Part shown: positions 7,904 to 16,623 of the stretch, piece after piece | Layout: the number at the start of each line of letters is the position of its first letter | Numbering within the stretch: the first letter of the stretch is position 1 | Origin: Ignavibacteria bacterium | Lineage (GTDB): Bacteria > Bacteroidota > Ignavibacteria > OLB7 | NCBI GenBank assembly: GCA_020635205.1 | Contig: JACKAE010000003.1 | Span: 744,001-808,000 of the forward strand | Reading direction: 5' to 3' | DNA: 64,000 nt | Program-made: the position numbers and the translations under genes | The notes under the pieces: model-generated | What the model was told of the DNA's origin: nothing | Seen by the model: only the letters and a program-made list of their open reading frames with translations | Database searches by the model: none

Positions 7904-8992
7904 ATGAACTTGGAGGAGGATATCCTTCCTCCAAAGAATTACTCTCTACGTTCAACCATGGCAAATTCAAATACGCAGACAAAAGAAGAATATCTCCAGA
8001 CCAGAATTGCGCCGATCTCCCCGCGCGATGTTGGTTCGGTTAACGGACTACTCACCGCGCTCGGCGGCTGCTCCTTTCAAGGGCGCTCACTCTCTCGCTG
8101 TCTCGACGTACTTGAGAACATGGCACGGGACGAATCATGTTTAGTAGTGATGACTCTCGCCGGAGCAATGGTTCCGGGAGGTATGGAGGAGACTATCTCA
8201 CAGTTGATTGAAGAAGGAATTATCGACGCACTGGTCACCACCGGGGCGAACATTAGCCACTCCATGGTGAATCACGCTGACGAGTTGAACCAAGGGCACT
8301 ATGTGGGGGCTGTATCGGCTGACGATGTGGACCTCTTTCACCACTCGATCAACCGCATCTACGATACATTCCTTCCAGAAGAGGGATATCACAAGGGAGA
8401 GGTTCTGCTCGAAGCAATTCTTAAACGCTGGTTTACTGAGAATGAGGTTAACCCTGAAGAGGGGTGGAACGTGCGGCCAAGTGAACTCTTCCACATTGTG
8501 GGGAGCCAACTGGCAACACTCGGCAAGCGAGGCATACTCTCCGCCGCAGCACGACACAACGTTCCCATTTTCTGCGGTGCAACCAGCGACAGCGAGTTTG
8601 CACTGAATCTGGTAAAGTATAACGAGCGGAACAACTGGAAGATCACCGTAGATGAACTTGCAGACGTGCAGACGTTTGCCAATAATCTTCTGCAAAAGGA
8701 GCGTGGCGGAACGTTCATCATCGGCGGCGGTGTTCCACGTAACTGGGCACAGCAGGCGTGGCCTCTCCTTGAGATGACTGGCAAAACAGAACGCCACGGA
8801 TATGACATGACGGTAAGAGTCTTCACCGATTCTCCAGCCTGGGGAGGACTCAGTGGATGTACCGTGTCGGAATCGGTCTCGTGGGGAAAGTATACGGAAA
8901 AGGCAGTGGCCGCCGAAGTGAAGTGCGATGCAACAATCGCCCTCCCGTTGTTGACTGTTGGCCTCTTCGAGCGTCTCGGAATTAACGCATGA
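7904..8992 (+). CDS. deoxyhypusine synthase-like protein (polyamine enzyme, exact reaction unsure)
   Basis: This belongs to the bacterial deoxyhypusine synthase-like family, NAD-dependent enzymes that move an aminobutyl group between amines; some bacterial members are homospermidine synthases. Recognisable blocks are LTLAGAMVPGGM-type sequence (MTLAGAMVPGGMEETI), TTGANISHSMV and GGTFIIGGGVPRNWAQQ, and VSWGK near the end. In human deoxyhypusine synthase the catalytic lysine lies in GGGVVKHHI; here that site reads GGGVPRNWA, an arginine. I chose ATG 7904 (MNLEEDIL), 26 bases after the speA stop, although ATG 7958 (MANSNTQT) is possible. The placement directly behind speA suggests agmatine or an agmatine-derived amine as substrate, which is inference. 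Confidence 0.87.
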   Translation: MNLEEDILPPKNYSLRSTMANSNTQTKEEYLQTRIAPISPRDVGSVNGLLTALGGCSFQGRSLSRCLDVLENMARDESCLVVMTLAGAMVPGGMEETISQLIEEGIIDALVTTGANISHSMVNHADELNQGHYVGAVSADDVDLFHHSINRIYDTFLPEEGYHKGEVLLEAILKRWFTENEVNPEEGWNVRPSELFHIVGSQLATLGKRGILSAAARHNVPIFCGATSDSEFALNLVKYNERNNWKITVDELADVQTFANNLLQKERGGTFIIGGGVPRNWAQQAWPLLEMTGKTERHGYDMTVRVFTDSPAWGGLSGCTVSESVSWGKYTEKAVAAEVKCDATIALPLLTVGLFERLGINA

Positions 8993-10131
8993 GGATCGCC
9001 GTCAACACCCGATTACTTATCGGGAATCGGCTTGATGGGATTGGCATCTTTACGCGGGAGACGATGCGACGCATTGTGCGGGATCATCCAGAACATCAGT
9101 TCCTTTTCCTCTTCGATCGCCCCCCTTCCTCCGACTATATTTTCGGAGAGAATGTTGAGCCGATTGTCTGTGGGCCGGTAGTTCGCGAGCCAATCACCGC
9201 TTTGATTTGGCAAGAACTACAACTCCCCCGCATCCTCCGCCGTGAGAAGGCTAACCTCCTCTTCTCTCCAGAACCGATGCACTCCCTCCGCGCTAAGCTG
9301 CCAAAAGTGGAGGTAGTTCACGACCTGAACTATGAGCATGAGCCAGAGTATCTACCACCAATCTGGCGTGCTTACTACAACATCTTCAGCAAACGATATG
9401 CGCGAGATGTTTCTCGTCTGGTGACCGTTAGTGACTATTCGAAGAAGGACATTGTCAATCTCTACCAAATTCCGGAAGAGAAGATTGATGTAGTCTATAA
9501 CGGTGCGCCCGATATTGAGCTGAGTTTTTCTTCTAAAGAAGTAGAGGCAATTCGGCGGAAGTATACAGCAGGAAATCCTTACTTCTACTTTGTGGGAACA
9601 CTCCACCAGCGAAAGAACATTGTTGGGATGCTCCGCGCTTTCGACCAGTTCAAGAAGAATGATCGGAAGAACGTGCAGCTTGTAATAGTTGGCAGAAAGA
9701 AGTGGTGGAATCGGGAGATGGAGAGCACCTGGCGAGAGATGAAGAATCAAGAGTCGGTGGTCTTTGCTGGACGGCTTGAAGATGATGAACTAAAGCGTGT
9801 TGCCGGAGGGAGTATCGGCCTACTCTACGTCCCCTTCTTCGAAGGATTTGGCATTCCTATTCTCGAAGCATTTTCCGTTCACGTTCCCGTGATAGCTGCA
9901 AACGTTACGTCGATGCCGGAAGTAGCTGGTGAAGGGGGATTGCTTGTTGACCCACACTCTGTGGAGGAAATTTCCGAAGCTATGACTCAACTGGCAACCG
10001 ACCCAAAACTACGAGAGCAATTGATTGAGAAAGGAAAGAGTCGCCGAAAACTTTTCACCTGGGAGAGAACGGCATCCTTACTCTGGCAATCGTTTGAGCA
10101 AGTATTGCGAGAAGTGAAGAAGATCGATTAG
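8989..10131 (+). CDS. GT4-family glycosyltransferase
   Basis: A 380-residue GT-B fold glycosyltransferase of family 4. The C-terminal donor-binding half is clear: FVGTLHQRKNIVGMLRAFDQF, then YVPFFEGFGIPILEAF (the E-x7-E element) and NVTSMPEVAGEGGLLVDP. The N-terminal acceptor half starts MRIAVNTRLLIGNRLDGIG. Members transfer sugars from nucleotide-sugars to lipids, polysaccharides or other sugars; the acceptor cannot be read from sequence. The start ATG overlaps the stop of the DHS-like gene (ATGA), so it is translationally coupled to the polyamine genes although no functional link is obvious. Confidence 0.92.
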   Translation: MRIAVNTRLLIGNRLDGIGIFTRETMRRIVRDHPEHQFLFLFDRPPSSDYIFGENVEPIVCGPVVREPITALIWQELQLPRILRREKANLLFSPEPMHSLRAKLPKVEVVHDLNYEHEPEYLPPIWRAYYNIFSKRYARDVSRLVTVSDYSKKDIVNLYQIPEEKIDVVYNGAPDIELSFSSKEVEAIRRKYTAGNPYFYFVGTLHQRKNIVGMLRAFDQFKKNDRKNVQLVIVGRKKWWNREMESTWREMKNQESVVFAGRLEDDELKRVAGGSIGLLYVPFFEGFGIPILEAFSVHVPVIAANVTSMPEVAGEGGLLVDPHSVEEISEAMTQLATDPKLREQLIEKGKSRRKLFTWERTASLLWQSFEQVLREVKKID

Positions 10132-10155
10132 CCCTCGAAAAAGCGCAGACTGAAT

Positions 10156-10202
10156 CCGGGGGGCTGCGCCCCCCGGCCACGTTTCAGTTCTCCCTTCGGG
10201 AG
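10156..10202. repeat. two-hairpin intergenic repeat
   Basis: The stem CCGGGGGG/CCCCCCGG (10156-10176) is followed by the linker CCACGTTTCAGT and a second stem in CTCCCTTCGGGAG (10190-10202). A sister copy sits at 10292-10337. Both lie after the glycosyltransferase stop in a spacer of ACTC words. Confidence 0.85.
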
Positions 10203-10291
10203 AGAGTAGAATAAAGCCCGATTCCTCTACTCAGCCACTCATACACTTCACTCTACGAACTCTATAAACTCTACTCCACTGCATCCGGCAT

Positions 10292-10337
10292 CCGGGGGCT
10301 TCGCCGCCCGGCCACGTTTCAGTTCTCCCTTCGGGAG
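10292..10337. repeat. two-hairpin intergenic repeat, sister copy
   Basis: Same order as at 10156-10202: an imperfect stem CCGGGGGC/GCCGCCCGG, the identical linker CCACGTTTCAGTT and the identical CTCCCTTCGGGAG hairpin. The repeats lie between two converging genes and could act as transcript ends, but there is no T-run. Confidence 0.85.
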
Positions 10338-10411
10338 AAAGTAGGATAAGGCTGGCTCTCTACCCATACACTCCACTCTTCACACTCTCAACTCTACGAA
10401 CTCTATAAACT

Positions 10412-13009
10412 CTACCTAACAATCACCTGACTTCTCACTACCTGCTTGTTGTCAACTACTTCGATGATGTAGAGACCCGGAGAGAGCAATCCTTTGACAA
10501 ACCTTAGGGAAGATCCCCCGTTAAACTCTTCTTCCCGCACCACCTTTCCAGCCGCGCTAATCACTCGAACTTTTCCCTTTCCCAGAACCGAACCGAGTTT
10601 CACTTCTCCACTCTCTATAATCGGGTGAGGAATCACCAACTCACCTATGGAAAACTGAGGTGCACTATCAACACTTGCGGGAGGACGGTCGCAAAGTGCT
10701 CCCGGCTGCGGCAAGGATGGATGCCCCTTAGCGCTCCGAATCTCAATAATGCGATCATCGTCATCAGTTGGCTCTCCTAAACGATCATGGTTGGAGGTAG
10801 CGAGAAATACTCGACCATCGGGTGCAACACAGACATCCCGAAGCCTTCCAAACTCCTGCGAAAAATATTCGTGGACGGAGACAACTTTATCACCCCTTGC
10901 ATTCAGGTGCAGGTTCATCAGCCGCTTATTCTTAAGAGTAGCCAAAAGGAGAGAATTCTTCCACTCAGGAATGGCATCGTGCTTATAGTACTCCAAACCA
11001 CACGGCGCAATTGTCGGGGTCCAAGCAATAATTGGTTCTGTGATGCTGTGATCCTGGCAATATGCAATCTCTTGCGGAAGATCGCAGTATCCTTCAACGC
11101 TTGGCCAGCCGTAATCTGCCCCCGAACGTATCAAGTTCACTTCGTCATCCGTCCACGGACCATGTTCCGAGGCGTAGAGTTTTCCATCAGGAGTCAGCGT
11201 CAGTCCCTGCGGGTTTCTGTGACCACGCGACCAAACCAGACTTGCAGGCCAGGGTTGATCGGCCCAAGGATTATCAGGGGGGATTGCTCCATCAATCCCG
11301 ATACGGAGCACCTTGCCATTCAAGTTATCCACCCCTTGTGGATCGTTCGCTCCATCAGCATCTCCTGTAGTTATTAGGATGTGGCGATCTGGAGTAATCA
11401 ACACGCGACTTCCCATATGCTCTGGGGAAGCCTCGATACTGTCAATCAACACAAGGGGATCTACGAGAGTATCCCTCAATGGATCGTAGGTATAGCGAAC
11501 CAGACGTTGCAAGATGCGATGGCTAACTTCTGGATGTTGGTAGCTGTATACTAAAAAGACCTGAGAAGTATCACAGAAGTTCGGATGAAGTGCCATGCCG
11601 AGTAAGCCGTTGTTGAACAACTCCAGCACATCGGGGATATTCAGCAACAGGTGGACATCTCCGGTTTCAGGATTTATCCGCCTTACATTCCCTCCCCGCT
11701 CGGTACACCAAATATAGTTGTCGAATCCCCACAATATCTCCCATGGAAGCCTGAGTCCGGTTACAACATTCCGAGTCACGAGTGGAGTCTCTTCTAAAGA
11801 ATCTCGTTGGCTAATTTCAAGAATCTCAACTACACGATTATCCCCCGACTTCTGATCCTCACCCAAATTTCCTGTTCCAATAAAGACTCGACCTTCAGGG
11901 GAGATACAGAGTGAGCGTAGCTGACCTGGCATGTCGGAAAAAACCCGTGGCGAGATGTAGACATTATCTTCGAGCACATTTTTTCCCTCATCATCCAACC
12001 GAAGTTGGTGGAGACCATCCAGAAGTGTGGTGACAATTAACGATCCCTCCCACTCAGGAAATTGTTCACCATGATATGGTTCTATATCGGTTGGCCGAGC
12101 ACTCAGAATTGAGCCAGAATACCAATCAATAATTGGCTCAACTACGTTCGAGTCGGCACAAAACTCCCCTTCCGAATCGATTGGATCACCATCGCACTTT
12201 CCGAAAACGTAAGGCCACCCATAGTTTCTTCCCCCCTCGAGGATATTCACTTCACCGTGGGAAGTTCCTCCCCAATCGGTTGCGTAGACTGTTCCCCAAA
12301 GGTGGTCGAGAGCGATGCTGATCGGGTTCCTGAAACCAGTTGCCCAGATTGAGTTGAGCGGATAGGGATAGTTAGGCCAGGGATTATCTGCGGGGATTGT
12401 TCCATCGAGGCGAACGCGAAGAATTTTTCCCCGCATCGATTCGTGGCTCTGCGCTTCTTCAAAGAAATCCCCTCCATCACCTACACCGATCAACAGCGTT
12501 CGGTCAGGCAGTGCTCTCAGTGCTCCCCCTACATTCCCTACAACAGCTTGAAGACTATCAACAATTGTTGTGGGGGATACGAGCTTGTCGGCAGAACGAT
12601 CGTAGAAATAGCGGACAACTTTCCCTAAGTGCTGCCAATCGCCGTTCGGATATGTTCGGATATAGGAGTAATAGAGGTAGATGTATGCCGAATCTTCAAA
12701 GGCAGGATCGAGAGCCATACCGAAGAGTCCTAACTCTTCAGGACTGAAGAGATCGGCCACACTCCCAACTTCGTGACCGACTCCAGTTTCAGGGTTAACG
12801 CGGAGAATTGCTCCGTTTTTTTGAGCAATCCAAAGATAGTTATCGTTCCCCCAGAGAATGTCAACCGGAAGGTCGAGGTTTGTGATAACATCACGAAATT
12901 CTGCTCGGTTCTGAGCAGATATTGACATGCCTGCACTGAGAGAGAGAAAGAGAAGGAATGGCAAGAGCCTTCGCAATGTGCTACTACTCGCAATCAACAT
13001 GTTGAACAA
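10412..13009 (-). CDS. exported tandem glucose/sorbosone dehydrogenase-like protein with type IX sorting domain
   Basis: An 865-residue protein with a signal peptide (LLPFLLFLSLSAGMSISAQ) and two consecutive copies of the six-bladed PQQ-type glucose/sorbosone dehydrogenase propeller, roughly residues 38-385 and 400-745. Corresponding blocks are LPVDILWGNDNYLWIAQKNG versus LPWEILWGFDNYIWCTERGG, and WATGFRNPISIALD versus WSRGHRNPQGLTLT. Residues 785-865 form a beta-sandwich ending LSPGLYIIEVVDNKQVVRSQ, typical of type IX secretion C-terminal sorting domains. It is expected at the cell surface or outside the cell, where it may oxidise sugars with PQQ; enzymatic activity is not assured, since many such domains lack it. 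The PorU sortase is encoded in this window. Confidence 0.88.
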   Translation of the reverse strand: MFNMLIASSSTLRRLLPFLLFLSLSAGMSISAQNRAEFRDVITNLDLPVDILWGNDNYLWIAQKNGAILRVNPETGVGHEVGSVADLFSPEELGLFGMALDPAFEDSAYIYLYYSYIRTYPNGDWQHLGKVVRYFYDRSADKLVSPTTIVDSLQAVVGNVGGALRALPDRTLLIGVGDGGDFFEEAQSHESMRGKILRVRLDGTIPADNPWPNYPYPLNSIWATGFRNPISIALDHLWGTVYATDWGGTSHGEVNILEGGRNYGWPYVFGKCDGDPIDSEGEFCADSNVVEPIIDWYSGSILSARPTDIEPYHGEQFPEWEGSLIVTTLLDGLHQLRLDDEGKNVLEDNVYISPRVFSDMPGQLRSLCISPEGRVFIGTGNLGEDQKSGDNRVVEILEISQRDSLEETPLVTRNVVTGLRLPWEILWGFDNYIWCTERGGNVRRINPETGDVHLLLNIPDVLELFNNGLLGMALHPNFCDTSQVFLVYSYQHPEVSHRILQRLVRYTYDPLRDTLVDPLVLIDSIEASPEHMGSRVLITPDRHILITTGDADGANDPQGVDNLNGKVLRIGIDGAIPPDNPWADQPWPASLVWSRGHRNPQGLTLTPDGKLYASEHGPWTDDEVNLIRSGADYGWPSVEGYCDLPQEIAYCQDHSITEPIIAWTPTIAPCGLEYYKHDAIPEWKNSLLLATLKNKRLMNLHLNARGDKVVSVHEYFSQEFGRLRDVCVAPDGRVFLATSNHDRLGEPTDDDDRIIEIRSAKGHPSLPQPGALCDRPPASVDSAPQFSIGELVIPHPIIESGEVKLGSVLGKGKVRVISAAGKVVREEEFNGGSSLRFVKGLLSPGLYIIEVVDNKQVVRSQVIVR

Positions 13010-13174
13010 TACTCGTTGCGTGAATGAGACGAGGGGTATGACACTACCGGCGAATGGAGCTAAAATGTTCAGGTTTGGCTTCTTATCATTCAGGAAAAAC
13101 GTTCCGCTCTGTTTCGATAGACTCGCCGTTACCCCACCTACGAGGGAGTATATTTTTTCTTGAGGAAGAAAAAA

Positions 13175-13201
13175 GGCAGACCCTGAAGTATTGGGTCTGC
13201 C
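13175..13201 (-). terminator. rho-independent terminator
   Basis: The stem GGCAGACCC/GGGTCTGCC with an eight- to nine-base loop is followed on the minus strand by TTTTTTCTTCC. It is placed to end transcription of the 112-residue gene at 13289-13627 before the next minus-strand gene. Confidence 0.85.
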
Positions 13202-13288
13202 CCTCTTTCCCTACTTGTCCATGATCCACAACTCCAAATTGCCCTTCTCTTTTTGTCTGAACTTCTCAAAAAGTGGGGGAGGATTTAC

Positions 13289-13627
13289 TTAAGATATCTT
13301 CGCGTAAATGATCTTGCGTATCGTGTCGAATTGCAGGTAAGGGTAGGCTTGCTGAAGGTGCTCAATAGCATCTACACTCGGCATCTGCTTACGCATTTCA
13401 CGATAGGTTTTCCGAATCTGGTAATCTCTCAGTGCCTTCTCGTAGAAGAGACCGTGGCTCTGCAACATCGCAAAGGTTTCATCATCGATTAACTCTGAGA
13501 GTGGGTTCATATCCACTTTCTGTGGCCGAAATCCATCGTCGGCAATTAGCGGGAAGTTTTCGATTCTTCCACTTCCATTCTTGCGAGCGTTCGCTTCACG
13601 GATCAATGAACGGGCAGTTCGTGCCAT
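13289..13627 (-). CDS. conserved hypothetical protein, 112 residues
   Basis: Function is not recognised. The gene is well supported: a perfect AGGAGG lies seven bases before the ATG at 13627, and an intrinsic terminator follows at 13175-13201. The protein is cytosolic (no signal or membrane segment), basic at the start (MARTARSLIREANARKNGSG), and its second half is predicted helical with many Lys, Arg and Gln residues (EKALRDYQIRKTYREMRKQM). The small size, strong ribosome site and single-gene transcription unit suggest a moderately to highly expressed protein. It could be a nucleic-acid-associated or ribosome-associated factor, but that is only a guess from charge. Confidence 0.8.
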   Translation of the reverse strand: MARTARSLIREANARKNGSGRIENFPLIADDGFRPQKVDMNPLSELIDDETFAMLQSHGLFYEKALRDYQIRKTYREMRKQMPSVDAIEHLQQAYPYLQFDTIRKIIYAKIS

Positions 13628-13741
13628 ACGTAACCTCCTGTCGGTTATGAGTTGATGTACTGGTTAAGTAAGTGGTAGAAAACGAACGTGCCTGTCTCCG
13701 TGATTAATGGAAAAATCTCTGTAATTAGAAATACAAAAAAA

Positions 13742-13765
13742 AGCCGAACGTAAAAACGTTCGGCT
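13742..13765 (-). terminator. rho-independent terminator of the non-coding RNA candidate
   Basis: The perfect ten-base stem AGCCGAACGT/ACGTTCGGCT with loop of four is followed on the minus strand by eight T residues. No reading frame ends just before it; the preceding minus-strand sequence is the structured RNA listed next. Confidence 0.92.
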
Positions 13766-13905
13766 GAAAGGGTCTCAACAACTTCCCGAACGTATATGCT
13801 ATACCCTGTTCGTTGATCTGGCAGCCACCTATATGGTGACATTGGTTCAGATGCAATATTCAGGTGTACTACGTATACGTTCGATCAATAAGCGTTGAGC
13901 GTTCG
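13742..13905 (-). ncRNA. structured non-coding RNA candidate, rod-shaped (possibly 6S-like)
   Basis: On the minus strand, a transcript from about 13905 to the terminator at 13742 folds into one long rod. An outer stem pairs CTCAAC (13899-13894) with GTTGAG (13779-13774). A second stem of 18 positions with two mismatches pairs CGAACGTATACGTAGTAC with GTATAGCATATACGTTCG. Beyond it lie CCTG/CAGG, a roughly symmetric internal loop of seven to eight bases per side, ATCTG/CAGAT and a terminal hairpin CACC-ATATA-GGTG. No coding frame is convincing here. A long rod with an internal bubble and its own intrinsic terminator resembles 6S RNA, which binds RNA polymerase, but the length (about 130 bases plus terminator) is short for it. 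No promoter was identified with confidence. Confidence 0.6.
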
Positions 13906-14014
13906 GGTTTTGGAACTACAGGAGGAACTTCCCCTTTTCTTGCGCATATAGACCCAAGACATCAGCAGATGTTACAGGATGCGCTGCCATACAAACACAT
14001 CAAACAAAAAAAAG

Positions 14015-14965
14015 TTAGCGGTCGCGTAGTTTTTTTTCTCCTACCAGATTGCGGAGTGCCTCCTCCACACTCTTCCAGTTAAAGTCGAATCCAGAATTCA
14101 ATGTTCTCTCCGGCCACACACGCTGTCCAGATAAAATTGCAACGGCTCCCTCACCCAGCATCATACGAAGAATAAATGGAGGGAGAGGAAAAATTGATGG
14201 ACGGTGTAAAACGTGCCCGAGTGCCTTACTAAACTGCCAGTTACTGATCTGCTCTGGCGCAACAGCCAACAGCGGGCCTTGAAGCTGTTGATTGTCGAGA
14301 GCGTAGAGGATTAAATCGAGCAGGTCATCGATGTGAACCCAAGGCCACGGCTGATCTCCAGAACCGAGAGTACCACCAACAAAAAGTCGAAAGGGAGTAA
14401 GAAGTTTTGCCAACGCTCCACCATCTGGACTGAGCACAATACCAATGCGAATCAGGGCAACGCGAACACCTTCCCCTTCAGCTCGGAGTGCTTCGGCCTC
14501 CCAATCGCTGCAGACGCGCGCCATAAAATCGTCGCCACTCGGAGAGAGTTCGTTTACAACTTCGGTAGTGGAAGCACCATAGTATCCAACTGCACTACCA
14601 TTTACTAACACAGAAGGTTTACGATCCAGCTCGCCCATTGCCTCGACAAGATGTCGTGTGCCAGCAATTCTACTGTTGTAGATCTTCTCCTTTTGTTCAT
14701 CTGTCCAACGCTCCGCAATGGGTGCTCCAGCTAAATTCACGACAGCGTCGGCTTCCTGAAGCACCTGCCGCCACTCCCCACTCTCCTTTGATGCGCTCCA
14801 CTCCACATATCGACTTGCCCCCGGAGCACGTTGCCGGTCTCGCTCAGGGTTTCTAACGAAGGCAATCGCTTGATCTCCCCGCTTGGTAAGCCGTTCTATT
14901 AACTTCTGACCAATCAGACCAGTTGCACCTGTCACAATTACCTGTCTGTTTCGGTTTGGTTCCAT
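14015..14965 (-). CDS. TIGR01777 family NAD-dependent epimerase/oxidoreductase
   Basis: A 316-residue extended short-chain dehydrogenase of the TIGR01777 group (YfcH, cell-division inhibitor SulA-like family). The nucleotide-binding motif is VTGATGLIGQKLIERL, then VVNLAGAPIAERWTDEQK, the catalytic-type YYGASTTEVV with NGSAVGYYG before it, and WPWVHIDDLLDLI. The C-terminal DUF1731 region ends with FDFNWKSVEEALRNLV, as is usual. The substrate for this family is unknown; relatives occur widely in bacteria and plant plastids. It is divergent from rsgA, with about 156 bases between the starts, and the RNA candidate lies downstream on the same strand. Confidence 0.93.
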   Translation of the reverse strand: MEPNRNRQVIVTGATGLIGQKLIERLTKRGDQAIAFVRNPERDRQRAPGASRYVEWSASKESGEWRQVLQEADAVVNLAGAPIAERWTDEQKEKIYNSRIAGTRHLVEAMGELDRKPSVLVNGSAVGYYGASTTEVVNELSPSGDDFMARVCSDWEAEALRAEGEGVRVALIRIGIVLSPDGGALAKLLTPFRLFVGGTLGSGDQPWPWVHIDDLLDLILYALDNQQLQGPLLAVAPEQISNWQFSKALGHVLHRPSIFPLPPFILRMMLGEGAVAILSGQRVWPERTLNSGFDFNWKSVEEALRNLVGEKKLRDR

Positions 14966-15121
14966 AATTTGAGCTATCTGATTTGAACAATCATGATTGA
15001 TTGGTATTGAGAAGTGAATTTAGAAATTGGTATGGAGTGAAATATAACGTGTATACAATTAGAACTTGGAACAAGGTAGCGAGGGCGTCGGTTCCCACAA
15101 GAGGAGTACGTCTATAAGAAT

Positions 15122-16225
15122 ATGAGCAAACAAAAAGGAAGTCATAGAACGCGACGCACACTGAAAGACTGGACGAAGGGGAACCGAGAGCGAGTGTCGA
15201 GACTCGAGCGGGAAGGAAACAGCGATGAACACTTCGATGCCGTTGAGTCTGGCTATCAACGGATGAAGCCTCGGGCAGTCACGATCGAGGGAGTTGGCGA
15301 AGTGGACTCGCTTCCGCGTGGACAAGTAACACAAGCGCAGAGTGGAACTTACGATGTACTACTCGAAGAACAACAGGGAGTGATCTCTTGCCGTGTAAAG
15401 CGTGGGGCATCCACCGACAACGACGACGCAACACTGGTAGCAATAGGTGACTTTGTTCGGGTGCAACCACTTGAAGGAGATCATGGGTTAATCCACCACG
15501 TAGAAGAACGCAAGACGTTGATTGGACGGAAGAGGACTGGCCGAAAGAAAGGAGGACACCAAGTAATCGCTTCAAACCTTGACCAGATATTCTGCGTGGC
15601 AACCGCTGAACGAGATGATTTCCGTCGGTCGGTTATCGACCGGTATATCGTTGGAGCACTACTTGGCGACGTAACTCCGGTGATTGTACTGAACAAGATC
15701 GACACTGCCCCTGAAAGCTATTTAGAAGCGTTGGCCGAAGATATGCTGATCTATGAAGAGCTTGGATATAAACTTCTCTTCGTGAGTGCAAAGACAGGTG
15801 CAGGCATGGATGAGTTACGCGAAGAGTGCTGCGATAAGGTAAGCGCAATGGTTGGACAGTCTGGCGTTGGGAAATCAACCTTGGTCAACGCTCTGCTGGG
15901 ACGTGAGGAGCGAGAGACTGGAGCTGTGCGAGAGAGTGATGGCAGAGGACGCCACACCACTGTTGGCTCCGAAATATTTCTGATTCCGGGGGGTGGCTAC
16001 CTGATAGATACACCCGGCTTGCGCGAGTTTGGCATCCACGATCTGGAACCACAAGAACTTGACGGATACTTTGTAGAATTTTTCGACTTTCTACAAGAGT
16101 GCAAGTATCTCCCCTGCTCACACACACATGAACCAGAATGTGCAGTTATTGAAGCAGTTGAGCTGGGAAAGATAGATCAAGGTCGATATATGAGTTACTT
16201 GAGCATTATCGACACGTTGGAATAA
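15122..16225 (+). CDS. rsgA: ribosome small-subunit-dependent GTPase A
   Basis: A 367-residue circularly permuted GTPase (YjeQ/EngC) that helps late maturation of the 30S subunit. It has an N-terminal basic extension, an OB-fold, then G4 NKID at 191-194, G5-like VSAKTGAG, the P-loop GQSGVGKST at 245-253 and G3 DTPGLREFG, in the permuted order that defines the family. The C-terminal zinc-binding knuckle reads CKYLPCSHTHEPEC. The first about 40 residues (MSKQKGSHRTRRTLKDW) are rich in Lys and Arg, in keeping with rRNA contact. It appears to be a single-gene unit. Confidence 0.96.
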   Translation: MSKQKGSHRTRRTLKDWTKGNRERVSRLEREGNSDEHFDAVESGYQRMKPRAVTIEGVGEVDSLPRGQVTQAQSGTYDVLLEEQQGVISCRVKRGASTDNDDATLVAIGDFVRVQPLEGDHGLIHHVEERKTLIGRKRTGRKKGGHQVIASNLDQIFCVATAERDDFRRSVIDRYIVGALLGDVTPVIVLNKIDTAPESYLEALAEDMLIYEELGYKLLFVSAKTGAGMDELREECCDKVSAMVGQSGVGKSTLVNALLGREERETGAVRESDGRGRHTTVGSEIFLIPGGGYLIDTPGLREFGIHDLEPQELDGYFVEFFDFLQECKYLPCSHTHEPECAVIEAVELGKIDQGRYMSYLSIIDTLE

Positions 16226-16265
16226 TTCCAGCACAAACGTCTGTTAGCAACAGAAAATGTTAGAG

Positions 16266-16535
16266 CGTGTTGACAATTGACAGTGAGCTGATCGCTCTAC
16301 CCTCGATGGAGGATCGCTCCTCTGGAGCTACGCTCTCGCTTGGCTCCCAGTGCCCGGAGCTTCCGCTCCAGGCTACCAACGGTTCGTCGCGATGCGGCTC
16401 TTCGGTGATGGTTCTGTTACGTCGCGGAGCGACCGACGGTTGATAGCCTCGTGCGTGAGCGCGAGGAATCCGACGATACCTCTGCCGTGGAGCACCAGCG
16501 GTGCGTCCCTTCTGGAAATCGTGATTGTCAACACG
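16266..16535. mobile_element. short inverted-repeat element (MITE-like candidate)
   Basis: The 12-base termini CGTGTTGACAAT (16266-16277) and ATTGTCAACACG (16524-16535) are perfect inverted repeats enclosing 270 bases. The interior is packed with small palindromes (for example GGAGC...GCTCC and CGCTC...GAGCG) and has no convincing gene. No target-site duplication is evident, and no second copy occurs in this window, so mobility is unproven. It lies between converging genes rsgA and the aquaporin. Confidence 0.45.
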
Positions 16536-16547
16536 ACATAGGACATC

Positions 16548-16579
16548 AAAAGCCACTCTCATTGCGGAGAGTGGCTTTT
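16548..16579. terminator. bidirectional rho-independent terminator
   Basis: A 13-base perfect stem AAAAGCCACTCTC/GAGAGTGGCTTTT with a six-base loop, flanked by A and T runs on both sides. It can end both rsgA (from the left, after the inverted-repeat element) and the aquaporin gene (from the right). Confidence 0.92.
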
Positions 16580-16623
16580 GCGACACGATATACCCGGTTT
16601 TCCTATACAGAGCGTTGTTGCGC

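Noticed and set aside
13742..13905. tmRNA, SRP RNA or RNase P identity for the structured RNA.
   Set aside because: There are no tRNA-like ends or tag frame, no SRP GGAAG-type tetraloop region, and it is far too short for RNase P.
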